Shown: piece after piece, positions 44,207 through 57,060 of the stretch
Layout of the letters: every line of letters starts with the position of its first letter
Position numbering within the stretch: position 1 is the stretch's first letter
Assembly (NCBI GenBank): GCA_028583605.1
Contig: CM053326.1
Location: 33,200,431-33,264,430, forward strand
DNA: 64,000 nucleotides
Direction of reading: 5' to 3'
Origin: Dastarcus helophoroides
Lineage: Eukaryota > Arthropoda > Insecta > Coleoptera > Bothrideridae
Program-made: the position numbers and the translations under genes
The notes under the pieces: model-generated
Seen by the model: only the letters and a program-made list of their open reading frames with translations
Database searches by the model: none
Told to the model about the DNA's origin: nothing

Positions 44207-46429
44207 TATTAAATCATAAAACTCATTCTTATTATAAACAAAGTTGAAATCGCTTAACGTACTTTAGATCTGGGGTAAACCTGGATTTCATATTTTTCAA
44301 AAAAAAGCCTCAATTTGCTGTTTATTTAAATATCTTAATGCTGAAGATAAACCAAAGATGGTGATGTTCTGATAGACATAACATCTTTAACTCGTTTTGG
44401 GAAAAATTGGATTTAACATAGGTTGCCTCTAAGCTACAGATTTGCATGGCAATATGTGATTAAAGGGATTGTCCTGCAAAGACAACATATTTGGATAACT
44501 TTCCGCAACATTTTCCCTTATTTTTTTTATTTTTTTTTTTCGTAGGGTGTTCAGCAACCTGGAATCTCAATTTTCAGTTATGTTTCTACTCTTATCTAGA
44601 TAATAGATCATGATTACTCCATGAAAATTCCAAAAAACTGAAGTAAGAACTTTTCCAGCAGATATTTAAACATGAAACTTCTTAAACGTTAAAGAACCAT
44701 AGTGTCCCCGTTCCATCTACTGCTGCTTTACCGAAAATTTCGATTTTTTTAAAAATTTGACCAAAACTTTTGTTTCGAAATTTAAATTTTTTTAAATTTT
44801 GACATTTTGAATGACTTTTTTAAAAACTTTCGTTACTTTTAAGTATTTCACTTTTCAAAATATTAACTTTAGCTAAAATTTTAAAGTTTTAAAATTTGAC
44901 TGTTTTCTAAATTTCAATTTTATTTCCAAATTTAGAACTAAGTTATGATGTTGTGTTTTTTTCTAAACTTCGACTGGTCAAAATTTGGATTTTTTGAAGA
45001 CTTTGGACTTTTTCTCAACATTTCGACTTTTCTTAAAATTTTTAAGTTTCAATTCTTCCGAACATAATATACTTTTTTTGTGAAAATTTCAATTTTTTTC
45101 GTGAAAAGTTCCAATTTTTAATATTTATACTTTTTTGGAAATCTTGACTTTTTTGTAAATTTAAACTTTTTTTCAAAATTTTGGCTTTTAAATTTTCGAC
45201 TTTTTTCAAAATTTCATCTTTTTATCAATTTATTTTTGAGGATTATAACATTTATTGCAAAGTTCCATTCTTAATATTTTCGTATAATTTTCTTCAATTT
45301 CCCCTTTTTTACAATTTTTACATTTTTTGCAATTTTTTTAAATAATTTTCTTTTTAAAATACTGGCTTTTTCAAATTTTCGACCCTTTTGCATGATATCG
45401 AATATGTCTTGAAAATCTCATCATTTTTCAATTTTCGATTTTTTTCAAAATCTCGAATTTTTTTTAAAAATCTCCGCTTTTTGTGAAAATCTTGACCTTT
45501 TTTAAAAATGTCCACTATTAAATCTTTTTAAAAATGTCGATCAAAAATGTTAATTATTCTATTGCTTCAAAATTCTAACTATTCAAAACTTCGACTTTTC
45601 CCAAAAGTTCTAGTTTTTTTTCGAAATTCTGGGACATTTAGGCTGAAATTTTTGAATATTTGAAATTTTGCACTATTTTCGAATAATTTCCACTTTTTTG
45701 AAAATTTCGACTTTTTCATAAAATTTTGCCTTTTTTAATGTTCTAAAATTTTTTGAAAATATCGACTTTTCCAAAATTTATTCTCCAAAATTTTGATTTT
45801 CACAATCAATTATTGAAATTATTTTTTTTAGTCACGACTTATCTTAAAATATCGACTTTTAAATCGAATATTTAAATTTCTTTTTTGGTTTTATTTATTT
45901 AAAAACTTTCAATCATCGACTTTTTAACTAAATATTCGACTTCTATTATAATCAATTTAAGCTGTCCAAAATTTCGGCTTTTTCTAAATTTTACTTCTAA
46001 ACTGAAGTGGAAATGTAGTTATTGGGGTCAAAAATACTTCGCAATTTCTCGAAAAACATTTTCGAAATTTAAATTTAAAATTTAGAGAAGAAACCTTACT
46101 TTATCCAAAAAACAACTTTCTAATTTCAATATAAACATTGCAATTTATAAATAAAAGAGATTGAATATTTTCTCCAAATTTCAATTTTAGTTACAATCAC
46201 AATTTAAAAATTAAAGTGAGAATGTGAGATTTTGAAAATTTGCTATAAAATAGATTCGAAAGTTTGTGATTTTGTTAGAAGCTTTTCTCGACTTTTTTTA
46301 CGTGAAACTTCGATTTTGATTCTAAAATCTATAAAAATATTCTAGAAATTTAAAAATTTTAAATTTGAACTAAAAATTGAAATTTTGAGGAAAACTCAAA
46401 ATTTTGGAAGGAAATCAGATTTTTTTTTT
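44207..46429. repeat. Unique DNA then T-rich low-complexity block
   Basis: 44207-44720 is mixed sequence. 44720-46430 is the T-rich complement of the A-rich background (TTTTTCAAAATTTCGACTTT). No gene or RNA feature recognised. Confidence 0.5.
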
Positions 46430-46449
46430 AAGTTTAATCCACTTGCAAA

Positions 46450-47263
46450 CGGTAACCACATTATGCTTTCAAAGCACTGCGAGTAGGATGCGGAAACAAG
46501 GATAGATGGTGATGAACCGCCTTCTTAAACAAGGATAGGTTGTAATTTTTGGGGAAAATTCCTTTCGGTAACAAGTATCATAACTTGGAAGTTCTATAGA
46601 AAAAAGAGTCTCCGTAGACAGAAGTCCTCACTATGTCAAACTGGACCGCACAGGAATTTGCTGTCTCCGACTGTCTAGTACGCCTTAAGAATCTTGCCCT
46701 TGGGGGGATCAATCCTATTAGTTCCTACGAGCATCTTCCATGATAGTACTTGTAGAAAAGAGACAAGTCACCAACCTTACGCCTGTGCTCTAGTATTTCG
46801 AGAGAATCAGTCGGACTCTCGTCATGAATTAAGCGAATCGCTCTTCTTTGAATTGAATCCAAGAGAGCTAAAGTGTGTTTTGGGCTGAACTCCAAACCTG
46901 CGAACAGTATTCTAGTGTTGGCCTAACTTGAGCTTTGTATAGTGTTAATAGCTGATGAGACGCGAAGTACTTTTTAGCTCTAAAAAGAAAGCGTAGCTTC
47001 TGAGAGGCGGATTTGACAATGGCGCGCACATGATCGTCCCAAGAGAAGTTAGTGCTCGCATTCACTCCTAGGATAGATAGATTAGATCCCATGGGAAGGA
47101 TTTTACCGTCCATTAGTATGTTTGTTACATTATCCCTTGACGTTTTCTTAGACAAAACCGTGGCCTGAGTTTTTGAAGCTTTGAAGTCGACCAAATTGTT
47201 CTTACCCCATTCCAGAATAATCTCGAGACCCCGATTAATCGTCTGTATCTGATATTCCCTTAG
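46450..47263 (-). pseudogene. LINE RT thumb and C-terminal region (copy 2)
   Basis: The frame 47194-46868 reads VDFKASKTQATVLSKKTSRD, MGSNLSILGVNASTNFSWDD and HQLLTLYKAQVRPTLEYCSQ. After a frameshift at about 46870 the remaining C-terminus follows (DSIQRRAIRLIHDESPTDSL-like, then the LPKGIFPKNYNLSLFKKAV end), finishing before the 3' UTR. No RNase H is present, which supports a CR1/Jockey-like rather than I-like family. Confidence 0.8.
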
Positions 47264-47755
47264 TCAATCTGAAGCAGCGATAGATAATGTTTTGTCGGAG
47301 AAAAAAGATGACACAAGGTTACTATCATCTGCGTAGCTGTATATAGGATTGGAAGTTGAAGCTAAGAGATCGTTTATGTGTAACAGAAATAGAGTAGGAG
47401 ACAGAACAGACCCCTGAGGCACCCATGCGTTAATCGCAAATGTCTCGGATGAGATGCCATCGACGACGACCTGAAAAGATCTGTCAGCGAGAAAATTGGA
47501 GATCAAATGACAGAGTCCAGGAGGAAGGCCATAAGATGTTAATTTGGCAAGAAGAGATCGGTGCCAGATTCTGTCAAAAACCTTTGAGATATCGAATGCC
47601 ACAATCCTAGCCTTACCATGTTTTTCCATAGTTGAGTTACAGATATGAGTAACATATGCCAGTAGATCGCCAGTGGAAAGTTGTTGTCTAAAACCGTATT
47701 GCCTGTCGGAGATAATTCTATTTTCCTCCAGATATTTGAGAATCTCGATGTTGGT
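47264..47755 (-). pseudogene. LINE reverse transcriptase core (copy 2)
   Basis: The open frame reads EILKYLEENRIISDRQYGFR, VAFDISKVFDRIWHRSLLAK, VPQGSVLSPTLFLLHINDLL and YSYADDSNLVSSFF, covering RT motifs with FDISKVFD (first Asp) and YADD. It continues upstream of its first Met to 47755 without a stop. A substitution creates TGA after SIAASD at 47264. The G of GVPQG is changed to W. Confidence 0.88.
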
Positions 47756-47757
47756 TG

Positions 47758-48859
47758 ATAACCTTAAACCTTAAGAAAATCTCGAAAAAAAGTTAAAATT
47801 TCGAGAAAAAATTGAAACTGAAAACAAATTCCAAGATTTTTGAATTTAAAAACAATTTTTTTTTAATAAAAGCTTTCATACTTGTTTCATTTCTTGCAGA
47901 AAACTTCAAATATTTTATAAAATTGTCAAAATTTCGAGGATAGGCTGGAAATGTTATTTTTTTAATAAATTTAATTTTTCTTTCCTGCTTTTCATTTTGG
48001 TTAAAAATGCATATAGACTTGTTCTCAAAAAATTAAGTTTTCTCTCGCGAAGAAAAATTCGTAATAAAAAAAAGCGATTTCAAGATCAAATTTGGAATTT
48101 TAAGAAAATAGTCAAAATTTCAAAGTAAAACAGGAGCAGTTTGAATTCCAAATTTCGAGAAAAAAGACGAAATGTTGCTGAAAAATTAGAAACCTCTAAA
48201 AAATTATTTTGCCACACAATCCTTTCTTCATTTCTATAGCAGGTACTGTTTGGAGAATTGAAGTGACCCAAAAATCTCTTCTCTTGGCATTTTGCTTCGT
48301 CCTTTTTCCTTTGAAAGTAAATACTACCCAGTGTTTTATTTTTCTTACATGGAGAATACGAAGTTGCTTAATTCATATTGTTACATTGAAAATACATTTT
48401 TTTACGTGAAAAAAACATACTGGTAGTAACTACATATTGGATTAGCCTGCCAAAACGACAACTGGCCACTGATCTGGTATTGAGATGACCGGTTAAGAGG
48501 AATAATACTGTACTACAAAGGTTCCGGCGTCAAATAACTTTGTATCACGTCCATCCAATCATTTTGGTTAAAAAAAAGTAATACTTTGTTTTTTTGTATA
48601 TTTTCCTGTTACCTCTTTAATAACACTGAAGATTAAATAATCGCAGTTTTGGTATTAGGGTGAAATATTAATATCGAAAGCGAAGTGAAATGCCCATGGA
48701 GCACCGATCGGCTTATTTGAGAGTAAAAAAAACCTTTTAAACGCCCCGGCAGGATTTTGTGTGGTCATCATTTTACAAACAAGAAACGCGCAGGCAAAAG
48801 AAGGTCGTAAACTCAGCCTCGCGATAAATTAGTTTTTTTAGCCGGTGTTTGGTAGGTAC
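47758..48859. other. Low-complexity then mixed DNA, no gene
   Basis: A/T-rich phrases to about 48190, then more complex sequence with no recognised product. Confidence 0.3.
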
Positions 48860-49210
48860 AAAAGGAACGAAAGGGTTGCATCAAGCGAGGGCAGGTTAGG
48901 GGTGTCTGCGTCTGCGACCTTGAACGGAGATGCATGCATGCACGTCTGACGGAGCCTGGGAACGAGCGAATCTAGCGCTCACCCCCGTACACCGGCACAG
49001 ATTTACCCTTTTTAGACACTTGTCTCGCAGTCAGGGTCAGGTCAGAATGTAGCAGACACGCCACCTCCCCTCCCCCGCTCGACACACACACACCGAATTC
49101 TGTTGCATTCCGCATTCTCAAAACCACCAACCCCCAGACCTGCATCTAAATGCGGTGCGTTGCTCGATTTCGTTTGTCACTAACTCGGGTTATTAATAAT
49201 CATTCATCCC
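48860..49210. promoter_or_regulatory. GC-rich island, possible promoter
   Basis: CpG-containing, C-rich sequence (for example CCACCTCCCCTCCCCCGCTC near 49060) with a short CA run (CGACACACACACACCG) stands out sharply from the AT-rich surroundings. There is no long open frame. It may be a host promoter or 5' UTR, but no gene is identified on either side. Confidence 0.3.
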
Positions 49211-50978
49211 CTGCCTGGTTCGTATATCTTCTTTTCAATTAATTTATGCGATAAAATATATAATGTGGGACTTAAACCTGAACAAACATTTAAGAAAGGG
49301 AGTGAAAATAAAGATTTTCTAGGGCTTGAGAAATATAGTTGATGTGTTTGTGCTTTGCTAGTTTTTTGCTAGATTTCCGGAACTACTAAAGCAGTTTTCA
49401 ACAGAGTAGAGCAGACATTAGATGGCTGGAAAAAGAAAGAGTTTTTTAACATAATTGAAATATCAAATGTTTGTTCCTGCACCTCTTTAATTAACAAAAA
49501 CGCTAAAAATAGTTGTTTGGTTCATAATTTTTGTAGATGTTACTCAATCCAAATTTTAGTAGGTCAAAAATTCAAACTTTGGAATTATCATCGAAAACCA
49601 ATTCTTCATGGGAACTCTTATTAGTCGGAAACATTATATTTATTAATTTTATTTAACATTTCTTTGACATAGTTTAAAAATATTTAAATTGTCAACATTG
49701 ATTAAAAAAAAATTAAATATTTCCAAACTGGGTCATAGAAATGTTAAATAAAATCAATAAGCGAAAAACCAAGTTAAAATTTCTAAAAGAAACTTCGGTA
49801 CGAGCTTTGGAGAATTAACAATTGCAAACTCATTTTCAAAAGAAACTAAAATTTTCTAAAAAACCTTGTTATTTATATTGGAAAAAAATTTCCAAATTTC
49901 GAGACTTTTTTCTCTTTTCGATGCTAATGTCAAAATTCCGACCTCAATTCAACATTTTTCTGAAAACAGTTTTAGAAACTAGAGCTGAAAATTCGAGAAA
50001 ATTGTCAACATTTTGAGATTAAATTCAAAATTTTGAGAAAGTTACATATTAGTTAAGCTTTTTCAATTTTTTGAACTAAATCTGTGTCAAACTTAATCTG
50101 TTTCACTTTGAGATACTTGTTGACTCGTCTTGAATTACACAGATTTTTTTATTTTAGCTAAATAAGAAATTTGTTTAATGTCACACTTAAATTCCGAATT
50201 TTAGTAATAAAGTTTAAAATTGGGGAAAACTCAAACTTTATAAAAACGAAATTTTACTTTTAACGAGAACTTTCGAGAAAAAAGTCAAAATTTTGAAACG
50301 GAATTTGAAATTTATTAAAGAAGTTTGCAAAGGTTCGAATTTAAAAATATCAAGTTTAAGATCGATTCTACCATTCACTTGAAAAATAAAAACTTTTTGG
50401 AAAGTTTTCTTCGAAATTTCGACTTTTATCGAAGTCTAAAAATATATGTAAAAAACGTTTTTCAAAATTCCTACTTTGCATTCGAAATATTGACTTTAAA
50501 TTGAATATTCGAGTTTTTTCTTGAAATTTAGCTCAAAGATTTAAAATATCTAGAAAAGACAACATTTTAATAAATTTGTTTTTAACAGATTTAGCTATTT
50601 TCAAAATATTGACTTTTTTACGAAAATTTCTAATTTATAGTCCCAATTTTTATACTCTGTTGTCCTAAAATATCGACTTTAAGCTTTAGACTTGAAATTC
50701 TAGATTTTTTTTTATATTTTAGTAATTTCGACTTCCTTTTTTTCAAAATTTAGATTTTAGTCTCCACATGTCGATTTCTACGGACGATATCGAACCTAAA
50801 ATAAAATAGAATTTTGATAGAAACTAGAATATTCGAAAGTTTAGAATTTTTAGACCAAGTCGAAATTCTGAGATTAAGGCAGAAGTTTTGAAATTGTTTT
50901 TATTGGTAAATTCAGTTTGTTTCTTTGAAGTTTAATTTAGACTTTTTCTAAATACAGAATGATTCTAAATTCGATGTA
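49211..50978. repeat. Mostly low-complexity DNA
   Basis: A/T-rich, with a palindromic element at 49610-49770. No gene recognised. Confidence 0.4.
49610..49770. mobile_element. Small palindromic element, copy 2
   Basis: TTTATTAATTTTATTTAACA with TTTCT after it, and the inverted AGAAATGTTAAATAAAATCA, about 80 bp apart; preceded by CTTATTAGTCGGAAACATTA as in the copy at 35765. Related AAATGTTAAATAAAATTAAT also occurs near 1452. Confidence 0.55.
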
Positions 50979-51130
50979 CAGGGTGTTCACACGAAAACTA
51001 TACACCTTTGAGCTTTTGTATCTTGGTATTTAAAAAATCATGAGAAACACTTCTTTGGGCTAACTGATACAATGAAAAATAATCGAGATACAGAAGCTTA
51101 AATATGTATAGTTTTCGCGTGGACGCCCGA
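50979..51130. mobile_element. 152-bp MITE
   Basis: Inverted ends CAGGGTGTTCACACGAAAAC (50979 on) and GTTTTCGCGTGGACGCCC (to about 51128), with TA on both sides (50977-50978 and 51131-51132) and further inner pairing (AGCTTTTGTATCT with AGATACAGAAGCT). Short, AT-rich, non-coding and TA-flanked, as expected of a Tc1/mariner-type MITE. Confidence 0.8.
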
Positions 51131-52654
51131 TACATATTTTAAGAGCATTGGGTTCTAAACAAGACTTTTTCTTCCTATAAACATGTGTCTCAAAGTGCGC
51201 CTCCTCCGAGTTGCAACAAGAAAAATTTATTGTGTCAGATTGTGGCCACAGTTATTAATCAAGTCATCTGAAAATTTGAAAGTCTATGTTTTTTCAAGCA
51301 CTCTATTTTTTCTTCAAAAATGCTGTAAACCAATTTTAAGGGGAAATGAAGGGCGGCTTACACTTTTCGTGGCAAAAATTATGCATTTCCACTGAGAAAG
51401 TGTGTTTAGCTTTTTCCCAAACTGTCGATTTAAACCTAAACGTTAAAAAAATATATATTTCAAGTTTAGATCCGAAATTTTGTGATTAAAATATAAATGT
51501 TGATACTAAAGTGGATTATCTTGGATAAAAATTTAAAATTTTTAAATTAAAGTGAAATTTTGGGATAAAATATAAGAATTAAACAGTTTTAACAAATCGA
51601 AATTTGAATCCCAAATTCAAATTTTCTGAAAGAATATTGAGAATTTAAGATGAAGGAAGAAATTTCGAGAAGAATTCTCCACTTTGAGGTTGAATTCTAA
51701 AAAAAATAAATAATAGCTTGTTTTAAGTAGAAACTTTAAAGAAAAATCTAAATTCCAAGACAAATCCAAGCATAACAAAAAAAATCAGGTAATGTTCTAG
51801 AAAACAGGCGAAATTTTAGAGTTTAAACCCGAGGTTTTATAATTTATAAAAGAATTAACTTATGAATGTAAGGAAAGAGTGATCATTGTGACAATAAAGA
51901 GAAGTTTGAAGAGACTAAAATTCAGATATTCAGAGAAAAATCGAAATTTTAGAGAAAATATAAAAATTTGAATTTTTTTGGGATTTTGGGAAATAAAAAA
52001 TCATTTCAAGTGTACCTCAAAGTTTTTAACATTAATTTTAAAGTATCGTCTTTAAGCTACAATACCCTACTCCTTTCCTGAAATTTGCGCCAAATTTCTG
52101 GAATGAAGGAAAAGTTTTGAGATTCAGATTGAAATGTTGAGCAAAAGGATAACATTTTGATCTTAATGTTGAACTATTAAGATTTTTTAAATGTCTATAA
52201 TTTTAATTTGAAGTCTGAAGGAAAAAGTCGAAATTTGGAGAAAAAAATTGAAGAATCCTATGCAAAAACGTAAGGAATTCTAAACACAAAATTTCTAGAA
52301 ATTGAAATTTTCAGATGAAATTCTAAGATATGGGAAATGAGTAAACATTTTCTATTTAAATTAAGAACTCTAAAAAAATCTAAACTCGGTTCATCAACAC
52401 CTTCAAAATGAAAGACCCCATGTGCTGTCTCTGACAGAAACCCAATCTCCCCATTCATCAATATCCTAATGACCTAATTACGACTTGTACACAAAGTTTC
52501 GACAAAAGGGGGGAATTTTTGCTTTTACGCGAAGCGACCTGTTCTGTCAACGAGAAGAAGCACTGGAATCTGCTGATCTGCTGATCTGCTGAAGTAATAT
52601 CCATTTGTTTACTTTATCTGTCTCTAAACGATCTCTCTACAGACAGCTCTTCTC
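51131..52654. repeat. Mostly low-complexity DNA
   Basis: A/T-rich phrases with frames of no recognised family. CTGCTGAT is tandemly repeated three times near 52567, just upstream of LINE copy 3. Confidence 0.4.
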
Positions 52655-52699
52655 TTATCTCTCCGTAACCTTCGATTACCTACAGAAGAATTCTCCAAA

Positions 52700-53345
52700 C
52701 GCTGAGGTCGTTCTTGGTAACTTCAACGTACACAACATCCCTTGGTTAAGGTTTTCTTCCTGAACTGACGACGCGGAAAGGGTGGCAGAGGTTTTCGCCA
52801 TCACTCGTGGACTATCGCAATTGGTTGAGGACCCACAAGAATTCCTGATGTAGATACCCATCCACCTAATCTACTCGGTCATGTCCTTATAAAATTCGCT
52901 AAATTCGTATAAAATCTCTGTAACATCACCGCTTGGAAATTCCGATCCCAAGCTTGTCGCAGTATCTCGCTGGCTTCATATACCACCTCCTTCCCAGACG
53001 CAGTCCTGTAGGGTTTGGCATTTTAACTCTGCAAACTGGGAACCATTAAGAGACTTTTGCCATGGCAAGGAGTCCTTTAACTTAGAAAACTCTTCCTCAG
53101 TCGCCGAATCCATCACTGAAACCATCCTGGTTGGTATGGAATGCTCAATTCCCCATTCCCAAAAGAAGTCTGTCTTTAGTAAACCTTAGTTCAGCAAAAA
53201 ATGTGCTCGGACTGTCTCCCGCAAATATCGCGCATATCGTCGTTGGAGAAATAATTCCTCAGTCGAGACTCGGACCACCTTTGTAAATGCACAAAATTTT
53301 TGTAAACAATTTATTAAAAAAGCAAAAAGTATTTCGATAGTAAAA
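52700..53345 (+). pseudogene. LINE endonuclease tail and linker (copy 3), broken
   Basis: Encodes the relic VVLGNFNVHNIPW (GDFN changed to GNFN, losing a conserved Asp), then frameshifted remnants of the SDHKLV region and of the basic linker near 53200-53330. No frame is long enough to be functional. Confidence 0.65.
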
Positions 53346-54087
53346 TGAGCCAGATACTTATCAACTGTCCGAACGGTTCCAGGTCGTTTTGGGGATTTGC
53401 AAAGTCGATTGGAAAGAATTTTACGAATTCAAATTTTCCACTTTTACTTGATGACAGCAATAATATTGCGACTACTTCCAAGGAAAAGGCTGACATGTTA
53501 GCCTTAATGTTTGCTGAAAATTTCAACCTTGATTCTCGAAACGCAGAACGACCTATTCTTTCTAAGGTTGGCACTTCCATGCCTGAAGTTGTTTTCAGAC
53601 AACGCACAATCAGGAAGGTTCTCCTCGAGCTCGACATATTAAATGCTACTGGGCTTGATGGTATCCCGCTACTGTTGTTAAGAAGTGCGTTCTAGAGTTG
53701 ACTTCTGTCCTAACCAAATTATTCACACTTTCTTACAACAAAGGTGTATTCCCTAACATCTGGAAATCTGCTAGGGTGCAGCCTATCCCCAAAAAGGGAA
53801 AAAGGAATCTGGCTAACAACTATCTCCCTATATCTTTGTTGCCCGTTATACCTAAAGTGATGGAAAAAGTTATCAACATCGAGATTCTCAAATATCTGGA
53901 GGAGAATAGAATCATCCTGGACAGGCAATACGGTTTCAGACAACAACATTCAACTGGCGATCTACTGATATATGTTACTCACTTCTGTAACTCAGCTATG
54001 GAAAAACATGGTGAGGCTAGGATTGTGGCATTGTATATCTCAAAGGCCTTTAACAGAGTCTGGCACTTATTGCTTCTCGCTAAATGA
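53345..54087 (+). pseudogene. LINE linker and RT fingers (copy 3)
   Basis: The frame 53345-53695 reads NCPNGSRSFWGFAKSIGKNF, KEKADMLALMFAENFNLDSR and VLLELDILNATGLDGIPLLL, the pre-RT region missing from copy 1. After a one-codon-scale break the frame 53698-54087 gives FPNIWKSARVQPIPKKGKRN, NNYLPISLLPVIPKVMEKVI and QYGFRQQHSTGDLLIYV. The first catalytic Asp is lost: the ISKAFD motif is ISKAFN and the preceding Asp is Tyr (LYISKAFN). Confidence 0.85.
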
Positions 54088-54099
54088 TCATCCTATGGT

Positions 54100-54660
54100 C
54101 TTTCTCATGGACTCTGTCATTTGATATCCAGTTTTCTAGGCAACAGATCTCTTCAGGTCATCGTCGATGGCACCTCATTCGAGACATTTGCGATTAATGC
54201 AGGGGTGCCTCAAGGGTCTGTCCTGTCTCATTCTCTGTTTCTGATACACATAAACGATCTCTTAGCTTCAACTTCCAATCCGATATACAGTTACGAAGAT
54301 GATGGTTGGTAATTTATCTCTTTTCTACAAGTACTTTCATGGAAGATGCTCACAGGAACTAATAGGATTGATCCGCCCAAGAGCAAGATTTTTGAGACAT
54401 TCAAGACAGTCGCAGGTAGCAAATTCCTGTGCGGTCCAGCTTGACGGAGTGAGGACTTCTGTCTACGGAGGCTCTTTTTTTCTATAGAACTTCTAAGCTT
54501 TGGAAGTCGTTACCGAACGGAATTTTTCCCAAAAATTATAAGATATCCTTATTTAAGAAGGCGATTCACCGCCATCTATCCTTGTTTTCGCATCCTACTT
54601 GCGGAGCTTTGAAGGCACAATAGGGTTATCCTTTGCGAGAGGATTGAACATAAAAAAAAT
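54100..54660 (+). pseudogene. LINE RT palm joined to C-terminus by deletion (copy 3)
   Basis: GVPQGSVLSHSLFLIHINDL and YSYEDDG (YADD mutated to YEDD) are followed at about 54300 directly by MVGNLSLFYKYFHGRCSQEL and GLIRPRARFLRHSRQSQVAN, with the thumb removed. A short ATGG overlap at the junction suggests microhomology. The end FPKNYK-like region and poly(A) follow. Confidence 0.8.
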
Positions 54661-54875
54661 CTATCGATCAAGGGAACTGTGCTTCCGTAACTTCCATAGA
54701 CAATGTGTTATTAATTTGGGAATTAATATTGGCGAATATTTTATTTTATAAAAGTTGCTTTTTAATAATATTGTATACTGTTAGAATAAACTATTCGGCA
54801 AAATAATGTTCGCAGTGTTTTGCTTCAATACTTTAAATTTATAATTTTTAACCAATATAAAATTTATATTAACAA

Positions 54876-55380
54876 AATTGAAGGGTCTAAATGTCTGTCA
54901 GTCTGTCTGTCGACTGATTTTTTGTCCGGGCTAATCTAGAAAACTGCAAAATCGACTTTAATGCAACTTTTAATAAAATGTGGAGTATTTTTAGGGGTAC
55001 CTTTTAGGCTATTTTTATTCCAGTAAAACTTAACCTTTTACTTTTAAAAACTCCAAAATATTAATTATATTTGAGCTTACCGAGCCCAGTTTGTAAGATA
55101 CTTAAATTATGATTTCAATACCTTACAAATTAGGCTCGATAAGCGAAAATAAAAATTTTTGAAACTAATTCAGGGTACAATACAGAACATGTAAAATGGA
55201 AACCAATCTTAAATGTCTATAGTTGACATAATATTGCGCGCCACATACAATTCTGTCGGTTATTAGAAGGAACGCGAACCTTTGAATCTATTATTAAAGT
55301 CAAACGAGAAATTATTTTATTTTAAAATAGGACGTTACTGGTCCTTGCGCAGGCAAAATCGTGGGGGTCAGCTAGTCTTA
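54876..55380 (+). mobile_element. Possible Helitron/Helentron-like non-autonomous repeat
   Basis: Starts AAGGGTCTAAATGTCTGTCA with a GTCTGTCTGTC run and TTTTTTGTCCGGGCTAATCT, and ends GTGGGGGTCAGCTAGTC. This combination is common at the ends of dispersed non-coding insect repeats that I associate with Helentron-type elements. No helicase or replication-protein sequence is present, and the target duplication is not seen. Confidence 0.35.
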
Positions 55381-57060
55381 AATAAAATACACAATATCCC
55401 ACGAAATAATGCATCTACCTAATACTACAATAATATTTAATTAAAACATAGAATCTCAAGAACTCTTCGCACTTTCCTACCTTCTATATAGCTTCAGTTT
55501 TCATAATCAAAAATGCAAGGCACCAGAAGTGGCAATCTTATTACAAATGCACAACCTTTATACGGATCGTTGATGTTGTCTTTAATCCTTATAAATCTTC
55601 CAAAGTATTTTATTTTAGTCGCACGTAGAAGATGCGATTTGCTGTCCAACAATAGGTTCGGCAACTCTCCCATGTCACTAAATCGTTTCTTTTGGTCTTG
55701 CACAAGAGAAAGGTAGTGGGCCGCAAGGTATTTGATTCTAAAAAAAGCGTCGAGATAAATCGTGCAAAAGTGTAGTCGCACTACCTTAAATCTAACGGTA
55801 ACCTGTTAGAATGATTATCCCTTTTATCATTTCCACCCATAGAGGACCCCTGCGAGAACCTTTGCGACCGCCATTAATCATCTTAAAAATAGGTAACATT
55901 TAGCAGAATTTTAAACCGTTTGGGTTGGCGGTCCACAAAAATATTATATTCATACAATGCCATCAATTTGAAGTGAAATTGTTGAAACTTTGGTACTTTA
56001 ACGTAAAAGGAATTAAGTCAAAAAAGTAATTTAAAGAAATAACACTTTTCATATATTTATTTCATTCCTGTTTTGAGGAAAACAGATCATTGACAAATCT
56101 ATTATACAATTAAAAAAATTAAAAAAAATATTCCGAAGTTAGAAATTTAACGATGGCAATTCACATGTTACTTATGGAACTTCCTAATGGATGGAGTTGA
56201 AACTTTGACAACTTTCTAGTTGAGGATACTGCTTACTAAAAAACAAACAAAAAATTTATCTACGAACGTCATCTCTTGAATTTTCTATGAACTTATTGAA
56301 CGACCATCTTATATGTCACAAAAAAATAATAAATAAAAATTAAACTAATCCTGAAACCCTCTTATTGTCAGTTATTTCTGTCAAAAATAAATTACTCTCT
56401 CTTGTATGGGACCAGAGTCAAGTAACATTCGACAGATAATGAGTAAACACCCCCCTTCGGCTTCCAAGCAAAAAATGTCTGCGCCGTATTTACGTCAATA
56501 GGAGCGTTAATCATTTCAAATAATATATGTATGTTATTTGCGTTTCTTGGAGTTTTAAAAATACGTTTAGTCAAACAAGAGTGTTGGGATAACTTAAGTT
56601 GAGTTCAGGGAGGCCAATAACCTTGTCAAGCATTTTAATCTTTGTGTTTAGTGTGCCATCATCTCCTGCAATCGTACATCCGTTTTTAAAATCATTTAAG
56701 TCATTAAGTAAAAAGCCCTGACCTTTTCCCTTCGGTTCGTCTGACCTTTTTTCCCGACGAAAGAACGCCTTTAACTTCGACCAGAGGGTTCGTGATAAAA
56801 GGCTGACACAGACTTGAGATTGGAGACAGCAAAAACTACTGATATCTGGAACATTTAATAAAAAAATCCCGACAGATCAACCCAACTCACGTCTCAAGCT
56901 GATAAGCTGATAAGTTTACAATTCTGACCATGATGACATAAAGTACGAAGTACCAGCTATAAATCTGGTGTAACTAGCCTTGCTAACCGTCCCACTTGAG
57001 CTCAGATGTCCCACTTTTACAATTGTCTAGTACTAGGTACATGCTTGACGCAGTTTGTCC
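55381..57060. other. Apparently unique DNA, no gene recognised
   Basis: More complex than average, with modestly GC-richer patches (55500-55870, 56640-56790). The 95-codon minus frame at 55494-55781 and 60-codon frame at 56392-56574 have normal amino-acid composition but no resemblance I can name; they could be decayed exons. Confidence 0.3.

Larger units (their letters stand above)
46430..47757 (-). mobile_element. LINE copy 2, 5'-truncated
   Basis: Same family as copies 1 and 3. On the minus strand it begins inside the RT at CAACATCGAGATTCTCAAAT (47757) and runs to the 3' end ACTTAAAAAAAA near 46430. Apart from point changes it is co-linear with no large internal loss, so it is the best template in the window for the order of the 3' half. 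5' truncation is usual for LINEs. Confidence 0.9.
52655..54660 (+). mobile_element. LINE copy 3, with internal deletion
   Basis: Begins at CTTATCTCTCCGTAACCTTC, the same point at which copy 1 becomes alignable, and ends with AACATAAAAAAAATC. It retains the interval missing from copy 1 but lacks about 540 bp between the YADD box and the C-terminal domain (junction about 54300-54305). Numerous stops. Confidence 0.88.

Noticed and set aside
55494..55781. 95-codon minus frame
   Set aside because: Normal composition, but no recognisable motif and no supporting context; left as unexplained unique DNA.
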